A stretch of 13,573 nucleotides of DNA from an uncultured Microbacteriaceae bacterium (GTDB lineage: Bacteria; Actinomycetota; Actinomycetes; Actinomycetales; Microbacteriaceae), in NCBI GenBank assembly GCA_946481135.1, contig CAMLMQ010000064.1, positions 1 through 13,573 on the forward strand, read 5' to 3'. Below are positions 1 through 6,890 of the stretch, in pieces; the stretch's first letter is position 1, and each line of letters starts with the position of its first letter. The position numbers and the translations under genes were made by a program. Below the pieces are notes generated by a model, which worked only from the letters and a program-made list of their open reading frames with translations, was not told the DNA's origin and made no database searches.

Positions 1-334
1 GCACGTCGCGGTCGTTCGCGGTGAAGCCGCCGTCCTTGAAGACGGGGGCCGAGAACAGGTTGGTGGTGACCATGGGGATCTTGAGACCGGTCGCGTCGAG
101 CGCGCCCTTCAGCCGGTCGATCTCCTTCTGACGTGCGGCGTCGTCGGAGCCGAAGGGGAAGAGGTCGTCGTCGTGGAAGGTGAGACCGTACGCGCCGAGC
201 TCGGCGAGCTTCTCGACGGCGTGCACGGTGTCGAGTGGCTTCCGGGTGGGTCCGCCGAAGGGATCCGTGCCGTTGTAGCCGATCGTCCACAGGCCGAAGG
301 TGAACTTGTCGGCGGGCGTGGGGGTGAGAGACAT
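1..334 (-). CDS. xylA: Xylose isomerase, N-terminal part (runs off window)
   Basis: Interconverts D-xylose and D-xylulose in the cytoplasm, the entry step of the isomerase route of xylose use. Only the first 111 codons are present; the gene continues past base 1. The translation begins [20 protein letters not shown] and contains [11 protein letters not shown] and [21 protein letters not shown], which are hallmarks of the actinobacterial (Streptomyces-type) enzyme. His54 and Asp57 fall at the numbering of the catalytic His/Asp pair known from Streptomyces xylose isomerases. The ATG at 334-332 is preceded by GGAG with a 5-nt spacer. The gene is divergent from a LacI-family regulator, and a long inverted repeat lies 25 bp upstream of the start, so operator control is likely. 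Family assignment is very secure even from this fragment. Confidence 0.95.
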   Translation of the reverse strand, partial: MSLTPTPADKFTFGLWTIGYNGTDPFGGPTRKPLDTVHAVEKLAELGAYGLTFHDDDLFPFGSDDAARQKEIDRLKGALDATGLKIPMVTTNLFSAPVFKDGGFTANDRDV

Positions 335-358
335 GCGAGCTCCGTTGATCTGGTGGCG

Positions 359-391
359 TGGCGATATGTTGCCGGTTACAACATATCGCCA
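359..391. promoter_or_regulatory. 33-bp inverted-repeat operator between xylA and LacI-family regulator
   Basis: Perfect 13-nt arms TGGCGATATGTTG (359-371) and CAACATATCGCCA (379-391) are separated by a 7-nt spacer, CCGGTTA. The repeat lies in the divergent 114-bp gap between xylA and the regulator starting at 449, where it can overlap both promoters. A candidate -10 for the regulator (TACAGT, 400-405) lies just downstream. Wide-spaced arms with inner GTTG...CAAC resemble operators of ROK-family XylR more than compact LacI-type sites; that comparison is from memory. Which protein binds is not shown by the sequence. Confidence 0.8.
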
Positions 392-448
392 TCACGGCGT
401 ACAGTGATAGCCCCCGATACTTTCGAGATTCCCCCCGACAGGAGCAGG

Positions 449-1465
449 ATGTCGCAGCAGGCCACCCGTGTGACACTCGCGGAGATCGCCGACGAGGCCG
501 CCGTCTCGCTCTCGACCATCTCGAAGGTGCTCAACGGCCGCGCCGACGTCTCGCCGAGCACCCGCAGCCGGGTCGAGGAGTTGCTCGTGCAGCACGGCTA
601 CCGCCGTCGCACGAGCACGACCGCACCCAACTCGGTCATCGAGCTCGTCTTCCACGAACTCGAGTCGGCGTGGTCGATGGAGATCATCAAGGGCGTCACG
701 GATGTCGCGCGCTCCCACGGCTTCTCGGTCGTGCTCACCGAGAGCGGCAGTCGTCACGCCCCCGCCGCCGACTGGATCGACGGGGTGCTGCAGCGCCGCC
801 CCGTCGGCGTCGTGCTCGTGTTCGCCGCGATCCCCGACCAGTACCGCGAGACGCTGCAGGCACGCAGCATCCCGTTCGTCATCATCGACCCCGCCGGCGA
901 TCCGACCCCCGACGTGCCGAGCGTGGGCTCGGCCAACTGGTCGGGCGGCCTCATGGCGACGCGGCACCTGATCGAGCTCGGCCACCGACGCATCGCGGCG
1001 ATCACCGGCCCCGACGACATGATGTGCTCGCACGCCCGCATCGACGGCTACCGGTCGGCGATGACCGCGGCCGGCCTGCCGATCGACCCCGACCTCATCC
1101 GCTTCGGCGACTTCCACACCTCGGGGGGGCGCGAGCACGGCCTCGACCTGCTCGACCGGCCCGACCGTCCGACCGCGATCTTCGCCGGCAGCGACCTGCA
1201 GGCGCTCGGCGTCATGGAGGCGATGCGGCAGCTCGGCCTGCACGCCCCCGACGACGTGTCGATCGTCGGGTACGACGACATCCCGCTCGCGACCTGGGTG
1301 AGTCCCCGCCTGACGACCATCCACCAGCCGCTGCGCCGCATGGCCGAGGAGGCGACGCGGCTCGTCATCCGCCTGCGTCAACCCGACGCGGCGGGTGTCT
1401 CGCGGCTCGACCTCGCGACCGACCTCGTCGTGCGCGAGAGCACGGCGCCGCCGAAGGTCGCGTGA
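449..1465 (+). CDS. LacI-family transcriptional regulator (probable xylose/xylan regulator)
   Basis: A 338-residue DNA-binding repressor of the usual LacI/GalR length. The N-terminal helix-turn-helix (TRVTLAEIADEAAVSLSTISKVLNG, residues 6-30) is followed by the hinge (about 45-58) and a periplasmic-binding-protein-like sugar domain. That domain shows typical late motifs such as FAGSDLQALGVMEAMRQLGL and VSIVGYDDIPLATWVSPRLT, followed by TTIHQPLRRM. An ATG further upstream in the same frame would place the operator inside the gene. The start at 449 is therefore preferred: it has AGGAG 4 nt upstream and puts the helix-turn-helix at the very N-terminus. The gene is divergent from xylA across a long inverted repeat and shares a GTGA overlap with the downstream deacetylase gene. 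A xylose or xylo-oligosaccharide effector is inferred from that context only. Confidence 0.92.
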   Translation: MSQQATRVTLAEIADEAAVSLSTISKVLNGRADVSPSTRSRVEELLVQHGYRRRTSTTAPNSVIELVFHELESAWSMEIIKGVTDVARSHGFSVVLTESGSRHAPAADWIDGVLQRRPVGVVLVFAAIPDQYRETLQARSIPFVIIDPAGDPTPDVPSVGSANWSGGLMATRHLIELGHRRIAAITGPDDMMCSHARIDGYRSAMTAAGLPIDPDLIRFGDFHTSGGREHGLDLLDRPDRPTAIFAGSDLQALGVMEAMRQLGLHAPDDVSIVGYDDIPLATWVSPRLTTIHQPLRRMAEEATRLVIRLRQPDAAGVSRLDLATDLVVRESTAPPKVA

Positions 1466-2076
1466 CGCTCACGACAGAGCCGGTCGCGCGCGCCGCAGGC
1501 GAGGGTCTCGTCGCGGCGCTCACCTTCGACGACGGACCGAACGGCGCCGCCACCGATGCCGTGCTCGACCTGCTCGCCGCGCACGGCATCCGCGCGGTGT
1601 TCGCGGTCGTCGGCGCGCAACTCGCGATGCCGCGCAACGTCGCCCTGCTGCGTCGCATCGTGCGCGAGGGGCACGTGCTGTGCAACCACTCGACCGACTT
1701 CGCCGACCTCGGCGCGCTGGCCGTCGAAGATGCCCGAGCGCGGCTCGCCGAGAACTCCCGGCTCATCCGCGACGCGCTCGGCGATCCCGCCGCACCGATC
1801 CCCTACTTCCGCGCCCCCAACGGCAGCTGGGGCCACACGGCCGAGGCCGCCGTGGCCGAGGGGATGCAGCCGCTCGCGGTCACCGGCACGATCGGCGACT
1901 GGATGACGCAGGATGTCGATGTCCTCACCGCCCGACTGCGCGACGCTATGCGGCCCGGGACGATCGTGCTCGTCCACGACGGCGGCGGCGATCGCGCGGG
2001 GACCGTCGCCGCGGTGCGCACCGTCGTCGAGGAGCGCCTCGCGGCAGGGTGGCGGTTCACCCTGCCGCGAGACTGA
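1462..2076 (+). CDS. NodB/CE4-type polysaccharide deacetylase-like protein, cytoplasmic
   Basis: A 204-residue protein with the NodB homology fold of carbohydrate esterase family 4, whose members remove N- or O-acetyl groups from sugars. Motif 1 TFDDGPN holds Asp23/Asp24. Motif 2 is NHSTDF with His76. Motif 3 is FRAPNGSWG (Arg117), motif 4 is DW at 146-147, and motif 5 is LVHDGGG (His172, Asp173). The usual second metal-binding histidine of motif 2 (HSxxH) is replaced by Phe80, so metal binding may be altered. There is no signal peptide or membrane segment, unlike cell-wall deacetylases. The GTG start overlaps the regulator stop (GTGA) and has AAGG 4 nt upstream, so translation is probably coupled to the regulator. 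A role in deacetylating imported acetylated xylo- or arabino-oligosaccharides is speculation from context. Confidence 0.85.
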   Translation: MTLTTEPVARAAGEGLVAALTFDDGPNGAATDAVLDLLAAHGIRAVFAVVGAQLAMPRNVALLRRIVREGHVLCNHSTDFADLGALAVEDARARLAENSRLIRDALGDPAAPIPYFRAPNGSWGHTAEAAVAEGMQPLAVTGTIGDWMTQDVDVLTARLRDAMRPGTIVLVHDGGGDRAGTVAAVRTVVEERLAAGWRFTLPRD

Positions 2077-2085
2077 GTCACCGCG

Positions 2086-4209
2086 CTACTGGATTCCCTC
2101 CTTCACCAGCCGCCACTGCTGACAGGTGCAACTGTTCGCGGTGAACTGCTGTGCGATCGCTCCGTCGGCCGTCGACCCGCCCGTGATCTCGAGCCGCTTA
2201 CCGCTGTTCTGGTTGGTGAACGTCCACCACCCGCCGGTGACCAACGCCGCGTTCCACCGCTGCGTCGGATGGCCGGTCGAGCCCCACTGCACGGCGTCGA
2301 CACCGTCCGCCGTCTGGGCCGACGGGATCTCGAGCAGCTTCGAACTGTTCATGTTGACCAGCTGATACCCCCCGGATGCCGGGGTGAATCGCCAGACCTG
2401 CGTGGGGTTGTTGGTCGGACCCCACTGGCCCACAGCCGCACCGTCCGTCGTGAGGGCGCTCAGCACCTCGAGCAGCTTCGAGCTCGTACGGTTCACGACC
2501 CGGAACTGCGGATCGAGTGCCGCGGAACGATGCACGTGGATGACGTCGAGTTCGGCGAAGGAGGACGCTCGGCTGAATCGGATCGTGTTCGCGCCGGCGT
2601 TGAGCGTGACGTTCACCTGCACCCACTTGTATCGACCCCAGTCGACCGTGGCGGGATAGGTGAGCGTCGATGCCGAGCCGCCGTTGACGCTCACGGCGTG
2701 GGTGCTGTTGGCGCCCGTGCCGTTCGCGTAGCGGACGTTCACCGTATAGGCCCCCGCCGCGGGAGCGCGGACCGTGAACTGCACGTAGTCGCCGGCGTCG
2801 TTGATGTTGCCGACTTTCGATCCGTTCGACGCCTGGACGTGGTTGACGAGCGAAACGCTGTTGAGCGTCGCGAGCTCGGCCTCGTACTGCTGCGCGTCGA
2901 GGGGGATGGACCCCACCCGGATGTCGTTGTAGGTCGTGGTCGGATTCTCGACGTTGGTCGCCTGATACAGCGTCCGACCGTCGACCCCGTAGTCGATCCC
3001 CTGCGCGAAGCCCGAGAAGTTGCCCCCCTGCGTATCGGTCGCGTCATAGGTGACGGCCATCGGCAGGCGCTCCCACGGGCCCTCGCCCAGGTTGTAGTTG
3101 ACGTAGAAGTTCTGGCCGCCGTCGATGTTCCCCGACGCGTCGAGCGACCACTTGCTCGCGACCACCACCATGCCGAGTGGCCCGCCGCTCGGTACCCATT
3201 TCACGTAGGGCGACGACCCGATGCCGCGGCCGTTCGCGAGTTGGATGGGAGTGCCGAGACTCGTCGTCGTTCCCCAGTTCAGCCCGTCGGGCGAGACCTT
3301 GTAGTAGACCGGTGCGGTGTTCTGGGTCTGACTGGGCCGGTTCACGACCTCCCAGGTGCCGAGGTAGCGGCCGTCCGGGAGCTTGGTGACGGTGATCATC
3401 CCCGGGCGGTCGCTCGAGTTGTTCGGGGCCGACACGTTGACGAGCGGCCCCCAGGTCGCACCGCCGTCGGTCGAACGACGGTACGAGACGGCCTGAAGCA
3501 CACCGTTGGCCTTCTGGCGCTCGTCGGAGAAGTAGGCGACGAGCCCGCCGCCACCGTCGATCGCGAGCGAGGGCTCCCACACCGTCGTCGTCGTCGACGA
3601 GGGGCTCGGATCGTAGACCGCGGGGCCGCCGGTGTCGATCGTGCTGACGTAGCTCCACGAGGAGCCCTGGTTCGTGCTCTTGTAGAGCACGAGTCGGCTG
3701 CTCGACCGGTCTTCCGGCATGATCATGCCGGCGAGGAGCAGGGTGCCCGCGCTCAGCGTGCCAGTCGTCTGCGTCACCTCGAACAAGAAGGGTTGAGCGG
3801 TGCGCGTGAGGGTCGGGAACTGCAGGCTCGGGTTGACGTCGGCGACCTTCGTCCACGTCGACCCGTCGTTCGTGCTTCGCCAGATCGGGTAGACCTGTAC
3901 GCCGCCCTGTAGCACGAGTTGGTCGTACGTCACGACCTGGGTGCCGTTGTTCGACCCGCTGTTCTTGAGGACCACGATCTTGGCGTACGTCGTGCCGGCG
4001 GGTGCGCCGCCTTCGGGGTTGAACGACGTTCCCGCCGCCGGGGAGTACACGAGCGCGCCGTTGCCGGTCGTGACGGCCGCGGCGGGCGGCGCGGTGGGAA
4101 TGCCGGCGAGCACGAGCGCCGCCGTGGTGATGAGGGTCAGCAGGATGCGGCGCATCGTGCTGGCGACGGGGTTCGCGCGTCCGCGCGAGCCCCGGGGAGC
4201 GTTGTTCAT
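2086..4209 (-). CDS. Secreted GH93-like exo-arabinanase/sialidase-fold hydrolase with CBM35 and ricin-type lectin modules
   Basis: A 707-residue exported protein. A long N-region leads to a hydrophobic core (RRILLTLITTAALVLAG, 20-36) and an Ala-rich cleavage site near 45. Residues about 50-435 form an Asp-box beta-propeller with STNDGSTW (112-119), STNQGSSW (178-185), STDGGATW (246-253) and SPDGLNW (306-312). WEPSL (Glu212), YFSDER and GTWEVV (Glu287) fit the GH93 exo-alpha-1,5-arabinanase pattern of two catalytic glutamates about 72 residues apart. Residues about 441-562 are CBM35-like (YEAELA, NVRYANGTG, DWGRY). Residues about 567-701 are a three-repeat ricin-type trefoil (CBM13-like) with QWG/QVW, QRW and QQW. 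GAGGAG lies 9 nt before the chosen ATG; an ATG 18 codons later (4155) would give a shorter signal peptide. A neighbouring GH51 arabinofuranosidase supports arabinan as substrate; a sialidase is the main alternative. Confidence 0.85.
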   Translation of the reverse strand: MNNAPRGSRGRANPVASTMRRILLTLITTAALVLAGIPTAPPAAAVTTGNGALVYSPAAGTSFNPEGGAPAGTTYAKIVVLKNSGSNNGTQVVTYDQLVLQGGVQVYPIWRSTNDGSTWTKVADVNPSLQFPTLTRTAQPFLFEVTQTTGTLSAGTLLLAGMIMPEDRSSSRLVLYKSTNQGSSWSYVSTIDTGGPAVYDPSPSSTTTTVWEPSLAIDGGGGLVAYFSDERQKANGVLQAVSYRRSTDGGATWGPLVNVSAPNNSSDRPGMITVTKLPDGRYLGTWEVVNRPSQTQNTAPVYYKVSPDGLNWGTTTSLGTPIQLANGRGIGSSPYVKWVPSGGPLGMVVVASKWSLDASGNIDGGQNFYVNYNLGEGPWERLPMAVTYDATDTQGGNFSGFAQGIDYGVDGRTLYQATNVENPTTTYNDIRVGSIPLDAQQYEAELATLNSVSLVNHVQASNGSKVGNINDAGDYVQFTVRAPAAGAYTVNVRYANGTGANSTHAVSVNGGSASTLTYPATVDWGRYKWVQVNVTLNAGANTIRFSRASSFAELDVIHVHRSAALDPQFRVVNRTSSKLLEVLSALTTDGAAVGQWGPTNNPTQVWRFTPASGGYQLVNMNSSKLLEIPSAQTADGVDAVQWGSTGHPTQRWNAALVTGGWWTFTNQNSGKRLEITGGSTADGAIAQQFTANSCTCQQWRLVKEGIQ

Positions 4210-4366
4210 GACTGTCGTCTCCTCGGTTCGGTGGCAGAGCCGGGGAGGGTGCGGCGTCTGGCGACACCAGGTCGGGAGTCGCGGTCGAGGACCGCTCCGG
4301 GTGGAAGCAGCTGCTGCGGATCCTCCTGTTCGACTGCTGGCTCGGCGAATCCTCAACGCTGCGATG

Positions 4367-4378
4367 TACAACGTTGTA
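4367..4378. promoter_or_regulatory. LacI-type operator upstream of GH93-like gene
   Basis: Perfect 12-bp palindrome TACAACGTTGTA with a central CG, the classic form of a LacI/GalR-family operator. It lies just downstream of the candidate minus-strand promoter, about +8 to +20 relative to the inferred start site of the GH93-like gene. It is about 90 bp upstream of the LacI-family gene at 4470. The same 12-mer recurs at 5527-5538, which makes chance unlikely in DNA this GC-rich. The probable ligand is the adjacent regulator (inference). Confidence 0.82.
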
Positions 4379-4392
4379 ACGCGAGCGAGGCG

Positions 4393-4422
4393 ACCGTACG
4401 ACGGACGGGCGACGGCTGTCAA
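4393..4422 (-). promoter_or_regulatory. Candidate promoter for the GH93-like gene
   Basis: On the minus strand a perfect -35 TTGACA (4422-4417) is followed after 18 nt by TACGGT (4398-4393), matching the actinobacterial -10 form TANNNT. The start site would be near 4386. That leaves a leader of about 175 nt and places the palindromic operator immediately downstream of the start site, a position suited to repression. The long leader contains a small hairpin (4281-4295) but no convincing upstream reading frame. Confidence 0.55.
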
Positions 4423-4457
4423 GAGCAGCGCCGCTCCCGTGCGCCGGTCCCCGGAAC

Positions 4458-4470
4458 TACGGTGGGGGGA
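4458..4470 (+). promoter_or_regulatory. Candidate -10 element giving a leaderless regulator mRNA
   Basis: TACGGT (4458-4463) matches TANNNT and ends 6 nt before the ATG at 4470, so transcription would begin at or beside the start codon, as in leaderless actinobacterial mRNAs. No good -35 is seen upstream. The intervening run of G could instead act as a ribosome binding site on a longer transcript, so this remains tentative. Confidence 0.4.
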
Positions 4471-5477
4471 TGACCGCCACCCTGCGTGATGTCGCCCGTG
4501 TCGCGGGGGTGTCGTTCAAGACGGTCTCGAACGTCGTGAACCACCATCCGCACGTGGCGGAACCGACACGGCTCCGCGTTCTCGCGGCGATCGAGCAGCT
4601 GGGTTATCGCCCGAATCAGTCGGCGCGCAGTCTGCGGTCGGGTCGCACCGGGGCGATCGGCCTCGCAGTGCCGGAGCTCAGTCTCGCGTACTTCGCGGAG
4701 CTCGCGGACGAGGTCATCACCGTCGCCGATCGGCACGACGTCGTCGTGCTCATCGAGCAGACGGGCGGCGATCCGCGCCGCGAGCGCGAGGTGCTGAGCG
4801 GTCCGCGCCGGCAGCTCACCGACGGTCTGTTGTTCAGTCCGCTCGGCCTCGGCAATGAGGATGCGGGCGTGCTCGATGTCGACTTCCCGCTCGTGCTGCT
4901 CGGCGAGCGCATCTTCGACGGTCCGGTCGACCACGTGACGATGGAGAACGTCGCGGGCGCCCGGGCGGCGACCGAGCATCTCATCGCCCTCGGTCGGCGG
5001 CGGATCGCCGTCCTCGGCGCCCATGAGGGGGAGGTGATCGGGTCCGCCGGCCTGCGCCTGTCGGGGTACCGTGAGGCGCTCGCCGCTCACGGCATCCCGT
5101 TCGACGACGCACTGGTCGTCGACTCCGGCCCCTGGCACCGGGCGAACGGTGCAGAGGCGGCCCGCATCCTTCTCGACCGCGATGTCGCGGTCGACGCGGT
5201 GTTCGCGCTCAACGACGAGCTCGCCCTCGGCGCTCTGCGTGTCTTCGGCGAGCGCGGCGTCCGGGTGCCGGCCGATATCGCGGTGATCGGTTTCGACGAT
5301 GTCGATGAGGGTCGCTACTCCTTCCCGAGCCTCTCGACCGTCGATCCCGGTCGGCGCGAGATCGCGCGACTCGCCGTCGATCTGCTCCTCGAAGGCATCG
5401 CGGCATCCGATCGCGGTCCCCGCCGCGAGTTGCGCAGCGCGTACCGGATCGTCAGCCGGGAGTCGACGGGAGGCTGA
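4470..5477 (+). CDS. LacI-family transcriptional regulator of the arabino-oligosaccharide operon
   Basis: A 335-residue LacI/GalR-family repressor. The N-terminal helix-turn-helix TLRDVARVAGVSFKTVSNVVN (4-24) leads into the hinge YRPNQSARSLRSGRTGAIG (about 46-64). The effector domain follows, with ENVAGARAATEHLIALGRRRIAVLG, a SGYREALAAHGI turn, DAVFALNDELALGALRVF and IAVIGFDDVDEGRYSFPSLSTVD. The gene lies between two copies of the same palindromic operator, one in front of the GH93-like gene and one in front of the transporter operon. Local control of both units is therefore the simplest reading. The inducer is probably an arabinose-containing sugar, inferred from the GH51 and GH93-like neighbours. 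The start is fixed by the helix-turn-helix at residue 4. A short gap of about 12 bp separates the stop from the -35 of the next promoter. Confidence 0.93.
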   Translation: MTATLRDVARVAGVSFKTVSNVVNHHPHVAEPTRLRVLAAIEQLGYRPNQSARSLRSGRTGAIGLAVPELSLAYFAELADEVITVADRHDVVVLIEQTGGDPRREREVLSGPRRQLTDGLLFSPLGLGNEDAGVLDVDFPLVLLGERIFDGPVDHVTMENVAGARAATEHLIALGRRRIAVLGAHEGEVIGSAGLRLSGYREALAAHGIPFDDALVVDSGPWHRANGAEAARILLDRDVAVDAVFALNDELALGALRVFGERGVRVPADIAVIGFDDVDEGRYSFPSLSTVDPGRREIARLAVDLLLEGIAASDRGPRRELRSAYRIVSRESTGG

Positions 5478-5489
5478 CCGGCGCCGCGC

Positions 5490-5518
5490 TTGACAGGAGC
5501 GGGTGCGAGGCTCAAGAT
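5490..5518 (+). promoter_or_regulatory. Promoter of the binding protein-permease-glycosidase operon
   Basis: Perfect -35 TTGACA (5490-5495), a 17-nt spacer, then CAAGAT (5513-5518) as a weaker -10. The start site would be near 5525, directly at the edge of the palindromic operator (5526-5539). Bound repressor would cover the initiation site. The leader to the ATG at 5612 is about 87 nt. Confidence 0.65.
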
Positions 5519-5525
5519 GAAGCGA

Positions 5526-5539
5526 TTACAACGTTGTAA
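5526..5539. promoter_or_regulatory. LacI-type operator of the transporter operon
   Basis: Perfect 14-bp palindrome TTACAACGTTGTAA with a central CG. It shares its inner 12 bp with the site at 4367-4378. It overlaps the inferred start site of the operon promoter, so it is well placed for repression by the LacI-family protein encoded immediately upstream. Confidence 0.87.
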
Positions 5540-5611
5540 ACTGGGCGACGGGCGCGCATCCCGACGCCGTGAGACAGAGCAGTCCCGCATCCAGAGAAGG
5601 AAACCCCAGCC

Positions 5612-6874
5612 ATGAAGCGTTCACCCCTCTTCGCGGGCGCCGGCATCCTCGCCGTCGCGCTCGCCACCACCGGCTGCACCGCCGGTGGCGCCCCATCCGA
5701 CGGACCCGTCGAGCTCACGTTCTGGCACGGCTACACCGAGGCCGACGGCGACGTGCTCGAGCAGATCGTCGACGACTTCAACGCCTCCCAGGACGACGTC
5801 GTCGTGTCGACGGAGATCAACCCGTGGGCCGTCATCGACGACACCCTGCTGCCCGCGCTCTCGGCCGGCAACGGACCCGACCTCGTCGCGATGCCCGCCG
5901 AGCGGCTCCCGGTCTACGCCGACCGCGGCGCATTCGTCTCGCTCGACGACTTCTACGCCGACCCGGCCAACAACGCCGAGAACGTCAACCCCGGCGCGGT
6001 CGACATGATCACCGTCGGCGGCACCAAGTACGGCGTGCCGACCGGGTTCGTGCCGTTGGCCGTCTACTACAACAAGGCCCTCTTCGCCGCAGCCGGTATC
6101 GAGGAGCCTCCCGCCGACTGGGACGAGTGGGTGGCGACCGCGAAGGCGCTCACCGTCGACGCGAACGGGGACGGGACGCCCGAGCAGTACGGCGTCGTCC
6201 TGCCCGATCACGCGACCGTCGCGAACGGCCTGTGGCCGTCGCTGTTCTACGGCAACGGAGGCCAGATCGTCGAGAACGGCGACACCGCCGTCATCGACTC
6301 GCCCGAGAACGCCGAGACGCTCGAGTTCTGGCGCGACGCGATCGTCGGCGACAAGATCTCGCCGACCGGGGTCGACGGCATCGAGGCCGACGGCGTCTTC
6401 AGCGCCGGGCAAGCCGCCATGACGATCGGCGGACCGTGGATGGTCTTCATCGCAGCGGACAACGGCATCGACTACGGCATCGCCCCGATCCCCGCGGGGC
6501 CGGAGGCGCAGGCCGCGTCCGCGATCGGCGTCTCGATGGCGATCACCGAGCAGGATGATCCCGCTCGGGTCGCCGCCGCGGAGGAGTTCCTCGCGTTCTT
6601 CCTCAACGACGAGAACTCGGTCGCGTGGTCGCTCGGGTCGGGCTGGCCGCCGCTGCGCACCGACATTCCGGCCGACGCGGTCTCCGACAACCCCACCGTC
6701 GCCGCCCTCACGGCGCAGGCGGAGTTCGGTCGCCCGCTCCTGCCGGGTGTCGTCAACAGCGTCGACGTGCTCGCCGCGGTCGACGAGGTCACGCAGCGGG
6801 CTCTCGCGGGTGAGGACATCGCCGCGCTGCTCGCCGAGGCGCAGGAGAAGATCCAGGCCGCGCTCGACGACTGA
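5612..6874 (+). CDS. Sugar ABC transporter substrate-binding lipoprotein (CUT1, extracellular solute-binding family 1)
   Basis: A 420-residue lipid-anchored receptor that captures oligosaccharides outside the membrane and delivers them to the two permeases encoded next. The N-terminus MKRSPLFAGAGILAVALATT ends in a GC lipobox with Cys22 as the expected acylation site. Recognisable family features are LTFWHGYTEADGDVLEQIVDDFN, GNGPDLVAMPAERLP, GVPTGFVPLAVYYNKALFAAAGI, PADWDEWVATAKAL and FSAGQAAMTIGGPWM. Length is normal for the family. AGAAGGAAA lies about 9 nt before the ATG. It is the first gene of an operon with its own promoter and operator, and a strong hairpin follows its stop codon. The ligand cannot be read from sequence; arabino- or arabinoxylo-oligosaccharides are inferred from the linked GH51 and GH1-like genes. 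Confidence 0.94.
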   Translation: MKRSPLFAGAGILAVALATTGCTAGGAPSDGPVELTFWHGYTEADGDVLEQIVDDFNASQDDVVVSTEINPWAVIDDTLLPALSAGNGPDLVAMPAERLPVYADRGAFVSLDDFYADPANNAENVNPGAVDMITVGGTKYGVPTGFVPLAVYYNKALFAAAGIEEPPADWDEWVATAKALTVDANGDGTPEQYGVVLPDHATVANGLWPSLFYGNGGQIVENGDTAVIDSPENAETLEFWRDAIVGDKISPTGVDGIEADGVFSAGQAAMTIGGPWMVFIAADNGIDYGIAPIPAGPEAQAASAIGVSMAITEQDDPARVAAAEEFLAFFLNDENSVAWSLGSGWPPLRTDIPADAVSDNPTVAALTAQAEFGRPLLPGVVNSVDVLAAVDEVTQRALAGEDIAALLAEAQEKIQAALDD

Positions 6875-6890
6875 CCGCTGCCGCAGCTCC

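Noticed and set aside
173..448. N-terminal extension of the first LacI regulator to an upstream ATG
   Set aside because: It would overlap xylA and the inverted-repeat operator and put 92 unrelated residues before the helix-turn-helix. The ATG at 449 has AGGAG and the normal family start.
2269..3912. Long plus-strand open frame (547 codons) opposite the GH93-like gene
   Set aside because: It is antisense to a well-supported secreted enzyme. Its Arg/Val/Asp-rich translation has no domain motifs, which is typical of shadow frames in high-GC DNA.
4281..4295. GCGGTC-gag-GACCGC hairpin in the GH93-like mRNA leader as a riboswitch or attenuator
   Set aside because: Only a 6-bp stem with a 3-nt loop and no recognisable aptamer core. 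An AGGAGG elsewhere in the leader has no start codon at usable spacing.
4210..4422. Extension of the GH93-like gene upstream of 4209
   Set aside because: The frame is open, but it would include the promoter and operator and would bury the signal peptide. GAGGAG precedes the 4209 start.
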